From contig NC_072812.1 in the NCBI RefSeq assembly GCF_003013715.1, positions 2,418,001-2,482,000 of the forward strand: a stretch of DNA of 64,000 nucleotides, in the 5' to 3' direction. This stretch comes from Candidozyma auris. Lineage: Eukaryota > Ascomycota > Pichiomycetes > Serinales > Metschnikowiaceae. Below are positions 32,039 through 42,893 of the stretch, one piece after another. Below the pieces are notes generated by a model. That model searched no databases and was not told the DNA's origin. It saw nothing but the letters and a program-made list of their open reading frames with translations. Both the position numbers and the translations under genes were made by a program. How positions within the stretch are numbered: the stretch's first letter is position 1; every line of letters starts with the position of its first letter.

Positions 32039-32577
32039 GGGCAGTTCAACTTGGTTTTCACAAAATTAAAAAAAGGACCCTGTTTGTTTTCGCAAAAAGA
32101 TTAGTTTATAGTCTTTATGCGTTGATGCTGGCAAATCTTGGGGGATACCGGTCTGTTGCTTGCAAGAAGGGGGGTCAACTGGGAGAGGGTTTGCACTTTC
32201 TCGGTTTTCGGTGCTTTTCAAGGTGGTGAAGTGCCGATTCGGCCCATGTCCTTGTTCTGCGACTCCCGGTACATTATTTGTCAGCGACGCGTGTAGATTA
32301 TGAAAACGATGATGATAAGTGTTGATGTAGATGGAAGGCGGTTGGAAATGGCTGCAAAGTATGGAAAAGCACGGGATGATAAGTCACCTGATCTGCGCCA
32401 CGTGACTGAAAAATTTCACGTGGAATGGTAGTCCCGGCCAATCACGGGTCACATAAACCTGCCATAACCACTACACTAAATTTTTTCAACAAACATAATA
32501 AACTAAATATGTACATAAGAGTTTACCATGTAGATTTCACTCAATAATTTATTCTAATAACACTGTACGTGCGGGGC
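32039..32577. other. convergent intergenic region with promoter-like content
   Basis: 539 bp between the stop codons of SPE2 and the carrier gene. It holds a TGGCTGCAAA word (32349), paired E-boxes (32399-32422), a CCAAT (32439) and then an A/T-rich leader-like stretch. The only ATG that follows opens a 12-codon frame. No coding gene is seen. Confidence 0.5.
32399..32422. promoter_or_regulatory. paired E-boxes between convergent genes
   Basis: CACGTG at 32399-32404 and again at 32417-32422, 18 bp apart, the typical layout of a Cbf1-type promoter. Here they lie between two converging 3' ends, so a non-coding transcript or a lost gene is possible. Confidence 0.4.
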
Positions 32578-33489
32578 TTAGAACTTCTTACCGAACAAGA
32601 TAACCTGCAACTGGTCGTACAAGGAGATGACACCAGCACCGGCAACACCTCTCAAGATGTTGGCACCGCAACCCTTGAACAAGGCGTAGACACCCTCCTG
32701 CTTGACAACCTGCTTGAAACAGTCGAAAGCACCCTTGTACTTAACAGCAGCACCAGAGGTCATCATCATTCTTCTTCTGATGGTGTCCAATGGGTAAGAA
32801 GCAGCACCGGCACCGGTGGTAACACCCCAACCCAACAAGAAAGAAGCAAGGAAAGAACCCTCCAATGGACCAACAAGGACAACTGGCTTCAAGGAGTCGT
32901 ACATACCGAAGTACAAACCTCTGTAGACAATGATACCAACAACAGATGGACCGAAACCTCTGTACAAACCAGCAATACCGTCAGTGGCCAAGGTCTTCTT
33001 GTAGACATCCAACAAACCGTTGAACTGTCTCTCACCACCACCGGCCTTGGTGGACTTGGCGTCGTTAGCCAATCTGGTTCTGGCGTAGTCCAAAGAGTAG
33101 ACAAAAGCCAAAGAGGTGGCACCAGCAAGACCACCAGAGGCCAAGTTACCGGCCATCCACTTGGCGTAGCCCTCGTCCTTCTTGTAACCGAACATCTTCT
33201 TGAACTTGTCCTTGAAGGCGAAGTTCAAAGCCTGGGTAGGGAAGTATCTGATAACGTTGGCGGTGTTACCTCTCCACAAGGAAACAATACCCTCGTCGGC
33301 GGCAGTTCTCTTGAAACAGTCAATGATACCCTTGTACTTGTGGGACAAACGACCCTGTTTGATCATCTCCTCCTGGTTCTGAATCAACAACTTGACTCTC
33401 TCAATTGGAGCAGCGGCGGTCTTAGAGACGGCGGCGGAAACACCACCCATCAAAAAGTCAATCAAAAACGAGTTGTCAGCGGCGGCCAT
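32578..33489 (-). CDS. PET9: mitochondrial ADP/ATP carrier
   Basis: Encodes a 303-residue inner-membrane antiporter that exchanges cytosolic ADP for matrix ATP. It has the three tandem carrier modules, each with a Px[DE]xx[RK] signature: [14 protein letters not shown] and PLDTIRRR. The last continues as RRRMMM, the hallmark of ADP/ATP carriers. Matrix helices and the [18 protein letters not shown] segment are intact. The start is 33489 ([12 protein letters not shown]), matching the family N-terminus; the frame stays open 39 codons further upstream through the leader. Upstream lie TATATAAA, a 20-base poly(dA:dT) tract, an E-box and a CCAAT box on the coding strand, all fitting a highly expressed respiratory gene. 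Yeast paralogues (AAC1/PET9/AAC3) cannot be told apart from one copy. Confidence 0.97.
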   Translation of the reverse strand: MAAADNSFLIDFLMGGVSAAVSKTAAAPIERVKLLIQNQEEMIKQGRLSHKYKGIIDCFKRTAADEGIVSLWRGNTANVIRYFPTQALNFAFKDKFKKMFGYKKDEGYAKWMAGNLASGGLAGATSLAFVYSLDYARTRLANDAKSTKAGGGERQFNGLLDVYKKTLATDGIAGLYRGFGPSVVGIIVYRGLYFGMYDSLKPVVLVGPLEGSFLASFLLGWGVTTGAGAASYPLDTIRRRMMMTSGAAVKYKGAFDCFKQVVKQEGVYALFKGCGANILRGVAGAGVISLYDQLQVILFGKKF

Positions 33490-35015
33490 TTTTAGTGGAT
33501 TTTCAGAGTGAATAGATTTAACCTGGACAAATCTGAAGAAGAAAAAAGAAGAAAAAGAGTGGAAATTTGGGGGGTTTTCGTCGTTTATATAACAATTCGC
33601 GCCCACTGCCAGAAAAAATTTTTTTTTTTTTTTTTTTTAACTTGTACCGTTGATAGTGTGGAAAATGTCGCTCCTGTTCACGTGACACTCGCCCTATGGC
33701 AAGGAAGAGCGCCGGCAGAAATCGGTTGCAACCGCGCGTTGTGATTGGCAACCCTTCAGGGTTTATATGCAGGCCACCTACCTCACCACATTCAACCCTC
33801 GATCAATTCCTAACATCTTTTTGGAATTTTGAATTTCCAAAAGCCTCCTGGAGAAGGTCTTGTTGCCAATTGTGTGTGTACGTCTTGAAATGGTAGAAAT
33901 CCGTGCACCAGCTGTAACTTTCTATGGATTTACGTTGTGGCACCCGGGGCGGCGCCAAAAAGAAATGCCAGAGAAAAGGAAAAAAACGCGACATTTCTTG
34001 ATTTCAAGGCTTAAAGATCGGGAAAACCAAGAGAAGATTAGAACAGAAAAAAAAAGTATGTTCCAAAAAGGGGTAACAAACATAAGATGTAATTTTTATT
34101 TAACGGTTTCGTGTCATTGCAAATAATTTATCGTATCTAAAATCGTAATATTGTCCGTCGTCGAACTGGGGACCTCTCGGAGGCTCCTCGGCATAGGCGA
34201 TTGATGGGTGCAAAAAATGCCACAAACGATCGCAGTCAATATTTGCGTTTTGACAAAAATTGACTTTTGGTAAAGAGTCGTAAATCAAGAGGGCTTGCCC
34301 TTTTGTGTGCAGGAGCCCCGTAAACACCATCAATTGATTTCTCTTTTCTTGTCTTCCTCATCACTTACGTCGATGCGATGAGTCTCTTTGGGTGCATTTC
34401 TTTTCATCAGGCAGCCCATTTCTTTTGCCCTGGTGGTTCGCGTCGAGCAACTGGAAAGTTCCTTCCTCGTTTTTCAGGGCAAGAAAAAATGTCGCGCTCC
34501 GGTACGGGTACCCAGCGACTATTTTTTTTTTTGCACCCATTTTGCAGCCAATTGAGAAGGCAGCAGGTAAACTTGTTGAAGAGTATTGACTCGATCTGAT
34601 TAGTATCGTGCTCACATGGATCAATTTGTCTTAATTCCAGATCTTGACAACTCTGGGAGATGGGGCTCGGTGATTGGAGGTGGGAACCTCGGCACCTTCT
34701 CGGGGTTAGGCAACCATTGTAGTATCATCCATTTCCAACAATAGCCGTTCAATGTTTCACTCTTTTTGAACAAAGATGGGCTCTTTACCGCCTCTGTCAA
34801 TGTGGTCACATAGTATTCACGTTGCAAATGTTTTTGCTTATGCTCAGCGACTATTCTCCAAAATAGGGTCGGTTCGCTCGGAATCAGCAACTCATGTCCT
34901 AAGGTTCTCCACATTCGATTGGAGATAAGTAGCCCAGAATTGACATTGTGGCAGTTGTCTCCTTGCTCAATTGCTCTTTATTCAGTGGCTTTGTGCTTTT
35001 TTGTTAGTGCCATGC
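33490..35015. other. intergenic region carrier / flippase gene
   Basis: 1.5 kb between two minus-strand genes. Beyond the carrier promoter it contains three short minus-strand frames (34914-34621, 34624-34361, 34333-34100) that could be pieces of one decayed gene, but I cannot identify it. A TTTTGCAGCCAATTG word lies at 34540 and AAATGTCG words at 33663, 33989 and 34487. Confidence 0.4.
33585..33684 (-). promoter_or_regulatory. promoter elements of the ADP/ATP carrier gene
   Basis: Read on the minus strand, TTATATAAACG lies about 95-103 bp before the ATG. A 20-base A tract (33619-33638) and a CACGTG (33679-33684) lie further up, with CCAAT near 33741. This arrangement fits a nucleosome-depleted, Cbf1/HAP-responsive promoter. 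Confidence 0.6.
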
Positions 35016-38000
35016 CTAGCTCTCTCGGTCAATGCCAAATCTTCTTCCCACAACTTCCTTCAACGACTCCACAGTAGTCAATTCGTGCAACTCGAGCGAC
35101 GCACGGACGTTGGTAGGCTGCCGCAGAATCACAGACGACCGCTCCTCGTTGATGAGCGCTGCTGAGCTCACGTTCTCAAGTTTATACGTCTCGATGATCT
35201 CGCTGCTGTCATTGTAGAACATGGACTTTCCTATCATCAGCCGACGCACCATATCCACCACTGAGCGTCTTTGCATGGGGTTTTTCGGTTTTTCTTCGAT
35301 TAATGTCAGGTCCAGCTCGGCTTTAGTGTCAATGCGAATGCGATTCGGGTCCGTGGGGTCATAATCTCTGGGATACATGGAGTAGTCGCCTCTTTTAACA
35401 CATTCACGTACAATGTCACTGTCTTTTGGATAATACAACCGCATGATCGAGTCGTAGCAGAAACGAGGTAAGAGACACACGATGATGCCAATAAAGGTGC
35501 ATGCCCAGAAAGAGCCCATTCCAAATACAACTGCTGCAGCTTTGTAGAATTCCTGGGACGCCACAAAGCATGTGTAGATGCCTGTCCAGGCAAAGATTAT
35601 GACGCCTCCAAAAATGTTGCATATAAACGAGACCCAGTCCCACCGGTACTGCTGCAACCACACATAGGTGTTGGCGGCAATACACGATATGCAAGTAACA
35701 ACAACTCCAACGTAAAAGCGATGGTCACTTCCCAAGCCGTTCATCGAAGTGAAGGTTTTGAAGTAAAGTAGCCAGGGGAAAAAAAACGACACAACTGACT
35801 GGTAGAACCCATCGAGCATGTAAATCCACACTTTCCACTGGTTGAATTCAGATTGCATGATCCCAACACGGTATAATTGAGGCACGATCATTGACACCGT
35901 GGGACTCACGTCCTGGTCGAAGACAGCCAACACAATAACAGGTAAGGAGGTGAACGCCAAGTTGCAGAAGGTCAAGTACGTGAAATCAAACAAGTACGAT
36001 CCGTCGAAATCGTTGAAAATACTGTACCAGAACAAGGCAAACGTGTAGTTGATGTTTTTGTAGAAAAAGCATGGGATCATCTCGCCCATTCGGCGGTACG
36101 CCCATCTTCCGTGGGTGAGCAAAAGACGAGTTAAAAAACGGAACTGGCCCAAGGCATAATCCGACAGCATCGCTGCCTGGCGCCCTTCTTCGCCTGCAAT
36201 TCCCACTCCGACGTCGGCAGCTTGAATCATCGCCACGTCGTTAGATCCATCGCCAATCGCTAAGGTCATGACTTTGAGAGTGTCCTTGACCATAAGCACC
36301 ACAGCAGCTTTCTGGGAAGGCGAGACTCGGCAGCACAAAACAGCACGACACTGTTTACACAAAAGAAGGAACTTGCGGCGAGTGTCTTCGTCGGAAAGAG
36401 CTAACTTGAGCGCATCACCGTCGATAACCACACCATAACGTCCATTGGGTGTGGAATGGTCATTTTTTGCTGCTTCGAGCTCTTCCTCAGAACCACACAT
36501 TTGGAAGTTTTGAAGATAGTTTGTCACCAACCGGCCAATGATCGTATTGTCGTCGTCTCCAGGAATCACCCCATGGCGCTTTTTCTCTTCCTCGGTCAAG
36601 TCCGTCTTGAGCACAAGAAGCTCCATGTCGTTCCCAAGCAAATTGCACGAGAACCCAATGTTGATCGCTGTCTCAACTTTATCGCCTGTGAGAACCCAAA
36701 GCTTAATTCCGGCTTCAGAAAGCATGGAGATCGACTCGGGCACTCCGTCTTGAAGACGATCTTCGATGGCTGTTCCTCCCAAAAGTACCAATTCTCTCTC
36801 TATCAGATCGGCCACGGCCTCCATCTTCTCTTCTCTATTTTCAAGCGAAGCGGACGCCTCCAAATGTCTCTTGTTCCATTCCTTGTATTGACTGGGTGTC
36901 AATTCTCTTTTGGCAATGCAAAGAGTACGAAGTCCCTCAGTGGCATATTCCTCCAAATGTTTGGATGTTTTTGCAAGCATTTCGGGAGTATTCTTCGACT
37001 TCGATAACCTGGAGTAAATTATGGAGTCGGCTCCTTTACAAAGAAGCACAATTTTTGGCTCGGCGCCTTCTGTGTCTGGCGGCATCCTGATGATGGCGCT
37101 CATTCTCTTTCTTGTGGAGTTGAACTCAAGCGTGTTCAAAACTTGATATTCCTTATCTGCGCCTTGCACCAGTAATTCGTATCCTGTTTTTGTTTTGTTC
37201 ATGAAACAGTAGCCCAAAGCTCTTGCTGTGCCCACCAAAGCAGCTTCATCTGGAGACTGCGCTTTGAGCAATTTCTTGGTTGGATTTTTGGGGTCTTCTT
37301 CGACCACTACAGAGTGGCATAGCGCCAAAGTGAGCATAAACTCCTCGGTAGCACTCTTCTGCTCTGGTCCTGAATTTCCCTTGAGATCAGCAACAAATTG
37401 CTTGGAGACTAAGCTCAACTCATCGTCGTAAATATTTTTGCTTATGCTTCGAAGATCTGTAAGCATCTCCTCTTTTTCTCTGGCAATGAGTTCTTTTTGA
37501 ACGCGACTCTCTGTCTCAACATCAACGCCTTGACGCTTTCTCAATCCAGCCAACGCTTCAGTGTAAGCATTACCGTAAGAGACACCCCGAATGGTACACT
37601 TTCTGAACTCCATGAGGTTCTGCGTCAAGGTCCCTGTTTTGTCACTAAAAACGTACTCAATCTGACCCAAATCGTCTGAAATACTCCACGACTTTGGGTT
37701 ACACGGGAAGTCAAGCTTGTCATAATATAAACCAACGTCGCTGTAGATGAAAAAAGCTTGCATGGATTTGATGATCTCAATTGTGATGTACAACGAGATG
37801 GGCACCAATGCCTGGTACAAAATGACACATACAAAGAAGCCCACCACACCGTTTTTAGCTGGAGTGCCTGCTATTGTCCCGTACTCGAAAAACGTTCGTG
37901 ATGTATTGTCCTGTCGATAGTATATTCCGTTGGCAAGACCAGAGACAAAGCAAATGAGAAATAGCACGCCAAAGTTGACCAACACGTAGTAGTTGAGCTC

Positions 38001-39638
38001 TCGTGACAACTTCGACTTCTTGTAAGGAGTTTCACCAGTATTCAAGATGATTTTGGTGTCGGGTCCTGTGAAAAGTACAATGCCCACCACCCACTTTGTG
38101 TTTCTCAATGTGCAACCACGAAGCATCAAGTTGTTGATAGTTGCAGGCTCCTTCAGTGCCTCTCCGTTGGTGCTGTGCAAAACGAAACCTTGGTAAGAGT
38201 ATAAATTGGGATGAGGACCCTCACTTTCAACCTCAAAGTCGAGATCCATAAAATCATCAGCGCGTTTGAGGTTCTTGTTCTGTGAGGAGAACTTCATCGC
38301 TTGTTTCACCTTGAGATTCGTCTCTCCATCGAGATTTTTCGTCTCTACAAAACAACAGTTGTCTGAATCGCTCGATGACAAAATAAGAACGTCAGCGGGA
38401 ACTTCCTCGTTGTTGTGGACTCGGATCACATCACCAACTCTCACTTCTTTCCATGTTTTACGAGAAAAGGCAAGGGTCTTTTCTTTGCCGTAGAAAGAAC
38501 GCCGTGAAGCAAAGGATTTTCTGAAATCCGTGCGTGCGGTAGCCATAGACGCCCTGGGATTATATTCCGCCATGGAATCAAATGACTTTCTGTTGTTGTT
38601 TTCGACCGCTGGCTGCATTTCTTCACGCTTTTTCTGGGCCCTGCCCTTGCGAGTGCAATTTCGGATGAACAGCCGGACAAAGCGTAGTAGAAGCCGAGAA
38701 TTGAGTTTTTTAAATCTTCGCCAGAGCAGCACTTTTTCGTCGTTGACGTTGTTGTTCTCGTAGTGGAAGTCTGAGTCCTCTTTCACCTGCGATAGAATAT
38801 GAGTTGGCTGATTGTTCACCTCGATATCCTGGGCGGTTCGTCTCGAATCTTCAATCATCTCTTTGAATGCTGTAATGATGAGGATCACGATCAAGGGCAC
38901 CGCAGCAAGCACGGGGCTCGGGACGCCGAAGATGGGAAAAGCGCCCAAAATAATTAAAAACAAAAAATACGAGTTGGCAATGTCTGAAGTAAACGATTTG
39001 GTGAGCATTTTCGGTAGAAACGAAAGCGGCGTATACTTGGCGCTTCGCGTCTTGTTCCTCGGGTAGTTTGTGGCCGCTAGGCCCGTTTGGGGATCTAGCA
39101 TCAGGCTCGGGAGGCGACGGTTGAAGAAGATTGTTCGTGTTTCGTGTTTCTTATCGTTGGCAGCCGCCGAGGGCTCTGGCACAGCGGGTTTTTCGTCCAA
39201 TGCATAGTCGTCAATGATGTCAAGATCCATTTCCAGATTTTCCGAGGCCGCCGTCTCTGGGGACTTTGCTCGTCTCAGTTTCGAGCGAAGCACCTGTCTG
39301 AGCGTCTTGGACCGTCCAATGGCTTCCTTTTTGGGTTTTCCCGTTGGATGTCTAGTAGTGCCCCATCTGAGTCGTTTCATGGGCATTTCTTCGTTGAAAG
39401 AGGCCGAGAGCGGCGAAATCGGCACGTCGTCGTCAAATGTGTCTGCAGAGTCAGCAAAGGGAGACGAGATTTGGGGAGAATTGGAGGAATTTTTCAGTTT
39501 CTTCGTGCCACTGCGTTTGGGCAAGGCAAAACGCAACGACGGTCTCGGCCTGACGTTTAGTTGCGGCAGGTTCATGACGGATTCGGCGTCAGAAGCGTCG
39601 AAAGACGCCTCTGGGTCTTGAAAGGGGGATTTGGGCAT
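35016..39638 (-). CDS. DNF1: P4-type ATPase, Dnf1/Dnf2-like phospholipid flippase
   Basis: Encodes a 1540-residue P4-ATPase that would move phospholipids from the outer to the inner plasma-membrane leaflet. The first ATG is at 39638; the frame also contains a GTG one codon before it, which is not a start. The 200-residue hydrophilic N-terminus is rich in Ser and basic patches. Landmarks: the P4 beginning TIFFNRRLP and NKTRSAKYTPLSFLP, DGET (437-440) in the actuator domain, the phosphorylated Asp666 in DKTGTLTQN, KAQSPDEAALV and CKGADSIIYSRL in the nucleotide domain, GDGSNDVAMIQ, and the QAAMLSDYALGQFRFLTRLLL stretch. Ten membrane helices are expected. Sequence blocks favour Dnf1/Dnf2 over Drs2 or Dnf3. 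Activity would need a Cdc50-family partner. Confidence 0.92.
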   Translation of the reverse strand: MPKSPFQDPEASFDASDAESVMNLPQLNVRPRPSLRFALPKRSGTKKLKNSSNSPQISSPFADSADTFDDDVPISPLSASFNEEMPMKRLRWGTTRHPTGKPKKEAIGRSKTLRQVLRSKLRRAKSPETAASENLEMDLDIIDDYALDEKPAVPEPSAAANDKKHETRTIFFNRRLPSLMLDPQTGLAATNYPRNKTRSAKYTPLSFLPKMLTKSFTSDIANSYFLFLIILGAFPIFGVPSPVLAAVPLIVILIITAFKEMIEDSRRTAQDIEVNNQPTHILSQVKEDSDFHYENNNVNDEKVLLWRRFKKLNSRLLLRFVRLFIRNCTRKGRAQKKREEMQPAVENNNRKSFDSMAEYNPRASMATARTDFRKSFASRRSFYGKEKTLAFSRKTWKEVRVGDVIRVHNNEEVPADVLILSSSDSDNCCFVETKNLDGETNLKVKQAMKFSSQNKNLKRADDFMDLDFEVESEGPHPNLYSYQGFVLHSTNGEALKEPATINNLMLRGCTLRNTKWVVGIVLFTGPDTKIILNTGETPYKKSKLSRELNYYVLVNFGVLFLICFVSGLANGIYYRQDNTSRTFFEYGTIAGTPAKNGVVGFFVCVILYQALVPISLYITIEIIKSMQAFFIYSDVGLYYDKLDFPCNPKSWSISDDLGQIEYVFSDKTGTLTQNLMEFRKCTIRGVSYGNAYTEALAGLRKRQGVDVETESRVQKELIAREKEEMLTDLRSISKNIYDDELSLVSKQFVADLKGNSGPEQKSATEEFMLTLALCHSVVVEEDPKNPTKKLLKAQSPDEAALVGTARALGYCFMNKTKTGYELLVQGADKEYQVLNTLEFNSTRKRMSAIIRMPPDTEGAEPKIVLLCKGADSIIYSRLSKSKNTPEMLAKTSKHLEEYATEGLRTLCIAKRELTPSQYKEWNKRHLEASASLENREEKMEAVADLIERELVLLGGTAIEDRLQDGVPESISMLSEAGIKLWVLTGDKVETAINIGFSCNLLGNDMELLVLKTDLTEEEKKRHGVIPGDDDNTIIGRLVTNYLQNFQMCGSEEELEAAKNDHSTPNGRYGVVIDGDALKLALSDEDTRRKFLLLCKQCRAVLCCRVSPSQKAAVVLMVKDTLKVMTLAIGDGSNDVAMIQAADVGVGIAGEEGRQAAMLSDYALGQFRFLTRLLLTHGRWAYRRMGEMIPCFFYKNINYTFALFWYSIFNDFDGSYLFDFTYLTFCNLAFTSLPVIVLAVFDQDVSPTVSMIVPQLYRVGIMQSEFNQWKVWIYMLDGFYQSVVSFFFPWLLYFKTFTSMNGLGSDHRFYVGVVVTCISCIAANTYVWLQQYRWDWVSFICNIFGGVIIFAWTGIYTCFVASQEFYKAAAVVFGMGSFWACTFIGIIVCLLPRFCYDSIMRLYYPKDSDIVRECVKRGDYSMYPRDYDPTDPNRIRIDTKAELDLTLIEEKPKNPMQRRSVVDMVRRLMIGKSMFYNDSSEIIETYKLENVSSAALINEERSSVILRQPTNVRASLELHELTTVESLKEVVGRRFGIDRES

Positions 39639-41753
39639 CACTTGATCTGGAAAGTTGTTTTAGTTAGCTGGTAAATGCAATTCTGGATCCAATGAGCAGA
39701 TTCTAAAGATGGAGAATGGTTCGATAAAAAGTCTGGAAATGTGGAAATTTCAGTGGACTTGTGAGATCGAAACTGAAGGTGTTCTTATGAGGCCTTTGGA
39801 ATTGGTCCAAGGACGTGATATGCTGGGGAAAGGGAGATGCAAAAAAAAACGTGTAACGAAAGGCTGGCAAATCAGAAAACGAGCGAAATCGACATAAATG
39901 TTAACGAAACGAAAGCCACAGTAGTGAAAATAAAAGATAGCTAAAAGTTGCCAGAAATCCTAAAAAAAGAAGTTTTTGTTCGATTGGACCCGCTAGCTTG
40001 TCTCACCTGGCTCACTTGATGCCTACCGCGTTTTTTGCGCTTACAAACCGGCTCGGGATCGCGGTCTGCACTACTTGCCGGGTGCGCTCGCGTTGGTGTA
40101 AGCGTTTGGGGAAGCTGATTTGGCACGAGGTGGAAGGGCATGGAGGGCGGTTTTTTGGATCCTAAAAAAAGCAAGGGACCTGATTGGACGAGACTGGGGG
40201 GGCTGCAAAAAATTCAAACAAAAGTGGAGGCTGGAAATATTCATGTGGGAATGGTGGTCGGTCGTGTCACGTGATACGCCTGCCTGCCGTTTGCAGCCAT
40301 CAGAAGGAGGTGTTTCAGAAAACCGTTTCGGCCTGGGGCGCTGAAGGACGGCAATTGGGCGGCATCTCACGTCCACAAGCGAAAACGTCTAAGCGATAGT
40401 TCGGGAGCGTCCTGGCGCCGTCTGTATAATTTGTTATTAGAATTGTGGTTGTTTTGCTGGAGGCACTGAAGTCGGGGTGGGTCGAAAAACGGCTATTTTT
40501 AGTGACTATTGATATTTTGTTTTTTCTACATTTGACCTCTGACAACTGGAAGTATGGCTTTTCTGGTCTGGCTGAGTCCGCAAATCCATAGTTAGCATCG
40601 AAGTTCATTGCTTCACTGCTGGGGGTTTAAAAAGCGTCATCAACGAATGAACGGCTCTGAGATTTGTAAATAGAAGTTCATCTTGAAATCTTGACTGGAT
40701 CGTTTCTGGCTGTTTGGCTGCCTGGGTGTTGGAACGGTCAAATGAATCACATGCGAGTCCCAGACCAAATAAGTAAATTAAAGTTTCGCTTCGCCTCACG
40801 AAGTTGGCCTTGCTTTTTCTCTATGCTTCGGCTTTGCCATCACAATTTCATCAAGGCTGGCTCATGTTGTCGATACTGACGGCTTTTCTTGATTTAACCG
40901 TCTCGCATGCTACCAATGGGTCACATCCAGCGCAAAAATGACGATTTTTACGTCCACTGGTTTAAATTGCGTCTTTCGGGCTCGTTTATCTCCTTGCAAG
41001 GTTTGAGACGTTGCTTATCGTAAATTTCTGTCATTTATGTAGGGAATCGTGGCCAGTTAGAATTGCGCTTTTTTGGTTTAGAAACGAATTCAGGCAGAGT
41101 AAACTGAAGGAGTGAAACACGCCGGCAAAATTGGAAGCTGATGGTTTGATTTTCTTTTGGTGTTATCTTGAAAGATGCATTTCAAAAGTGTCAGTTTGGA
41201 ACTGTGCCTTCTGAAACAGAAAGATGTAATTTCTCATTTTGTTGTTCTTGTTGCAGGCTAAACAAACAGCTATGGTCTGATTTGAACCAATTGTTCATTG
41301 CAACGAGTACTTTTGAAAAAGAGATCACGATAAAATACGAGAAACTTGAATTGATGGGAAGTGAGCCTAGTTTGCCATAAAATCAGAAATCTCAATCCTC
41401 AGTTGCATCTTTATTTTTTCAATTCCTTTATATTTCTTATCTTTCTATGTGCTCATTTCTTGTCGAACTTTGTGCTATTGTCTCGCTTACTCGCCTCACG
41501 GAGGCTTAGCATGATCGATTTACCGTAGATTCCTCTAAAACACAACCAAAAGGCACTAAGACCGAGTCTAAATCGCCACAAGATATCAAAGCCCCAATAA
41601 ACGCTTGCGCTCCCTGAGATTTCACCATTTCAAATCCAAGCAGGGTCCCTTTTCGATGAAAATCCTGCAGACAACCCCCACACATCCTGTCAACATGCAA
41701 AAATGTGTCACTCTTATCAACTACTCCCTCCTTCCTCCCAAAACTCAATCCTC
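39639..41753. other. divergent intergenic region DNF1-FEX1
   Basis: 2.1 kb shared upstream region. It includes a CACGTG (40268-40273), GGCTGCAAAA (40201) and TTTGCAGCCA (40290) in a cluster within 100 bp, and pyrimidine-rich sequence near 41400-41460. Small open frames have no family resemblance. Confidence 0.5.
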
Positions 41754-42893
41754 ATGCCCTCAACTGAGCTCAGCAGACGCTCGCTGGAGCTACGACGCGC
41801 AGAAACCCATCTTCACGAGCTCGAGGCAGAATCGCTTGGAGATGCACTCCCCGAAGGGCTCCATGTTTCGCTGGAATCAGAAAAAAGCTACCCTGCCCCA
41901 AAAAAAGTGCCCCTTCCAACGCTAATTACAATTCTCAATATCTTCAATGGCGCCATTTGGGGCGTTCTTGCACGACGCGGTCTCATAGACCTCACTACGT
42001 ACGATGGCTCTTTTTTGGGAGGTGTGATCTGGGCAAACTTTGCTGCGTGTGTTGTCATGGGCATGTTTGTTGCGCTGGAAACAGTGTGGGAGGGAGTCGC
42101 CGGCACTGTTTATGCCAATAAGGGGGCAGTACCTTTTTACGTGGGCGTGACCACGGGATTCTGTGGAACGTGCTCGTCTTTTTCAACGTTTGTGCTTGAA
42201 ATCTTCAACAAGGCGGCAAACACGCTTACTACTCACTATAAGTACCCCACGGCCGGCTACGGAGTCATGGAGGCGATGGCGGTGACAATTGGCCAGATCA
42301 GTGTTTCTGTGGCAGGGTTTCATCTTGGAAGGCATCTTGTGGAGGTTCTTGATCCGAGAGTACCGTCGCTTTCCCCCAAGACTGTGCACGTGCTCAACTA
42401 CGCCTGTTGTTTTCTTGGAATTGCCGCTTATATCGTCGATATCGTGCTTTTGGGAACCCAGAACTACGGCACGTGGAGATCGTGGCTCTTCCTGGTGCTT
42501 TTTGCTCCGTGGGGCGCCCTTTTGCGATTTTTCCTCCTGAAGAAGCTCAATGGCATAATCAACGATTTCCCCGTGGGCACTTTCACGGCAAACACCTTGG
42601 GGTGCCTTCTTCTTGCAGTTTTCACCGTTTTGGCCCGTGGCCGTAGCAGCCAATCCAGCAAGTTGCCCATTGCCTCTCACATCAACGGGTGCCATGTTCT
42701 TTTGGGCTTGGATGACGGGTTCTGCGGTGCTCTCACGACGGTTTCCACTTTTGTCGTTGAGCTTTTTGGCCTCAAGACCTTCTGGAGCTACACGTACGGG
42801 TTTACGTCGGTGGCAGTGGGGTTTTGTATTATGGTGTTGATTGTGGGTCTGTACAACTGGACAGTCGGGCTCACTCTGACGGTCTGCCAGTGA
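41754..42893 (+). CDS. FEX1: fluoride export channel
   Basis: Encodes a 379-residue plasma-membrane fluoride exporter. FEX proteins are fused pairs of CrcB/Fluc units, and both are visible. The first has NFAACVVMGMF and GVTTGFCGTCSSFSTFVLE (about 130-149); the second has NTLGCLLLAVF and GLDDGFCGALTTVSTFVVE (about 320-338). The conserved Asn in each half and the Phe-rich Ser/Thr track line the ion path. An N-terminal 50-residue hydrophilic tail is followed by about nine membrane helices, the usual fungal topology with a linker helix between halves. The ATG at 41754 begins MPSTELSRRS; an in-frame ATG at 41703 would add 17 residues without a clear counterpart. Confidence 0.95.
   Translation: MPSTELSRRSLELRRAETHLHELEAESLGDALPEGLHVSLESEKSYPAPKKVPLPTLITILNIFNGAIWGVLARRGLIDLTTYDGSFLGGVIWANFAACVVMGMFVALETVWEGVAGTVYANKGAVPFYVGVTTGFCGTCSSFSTFVLEIFNKAANTLTTHYKYPTAGYGVMEAMAVTIGQISVSVAGFHLGRHLVEVLDPRVPSLSPKTVHVLNYACCFLGIAAYIVDIVLLGTQNYGTWRSWLFLVLFAPWGALLRFFLLKKLNGIINDFPVGTFTANTLGCLLLAVFTVLARGRSSQSSKLPIASHINGCHVLLGLDDGFCGALTTVSTFVVELFGLKTFWSYTYGFTSVAVGFCIMVLIVGLYNWTVGLTLTVCQ

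Noticed and set aside
32569..33495. 308-codon open frame on the plus strand across the ADP/ATP carrier gene
   Set aside because: It lies exactly opposite a highly conserved gene with strong codon bias, which keeps the opposite strand open. Its Thr/Ser/Gln-rich translation matches no family.
33619..33638. 20-base T run considered as a retroposed poly(A) tail
   Set aside because: It sits in the promoter of the carrier gene with no retrocopy beside it and no target-site duplication; a poly(dA:dT) promoter tract is the simpler reading.
39639..39641. Upstream GTG as start of the flippase gene
   Set aside because: GTG is not a normal yeast start and an ATG follows at once; the gene is started at 39638.
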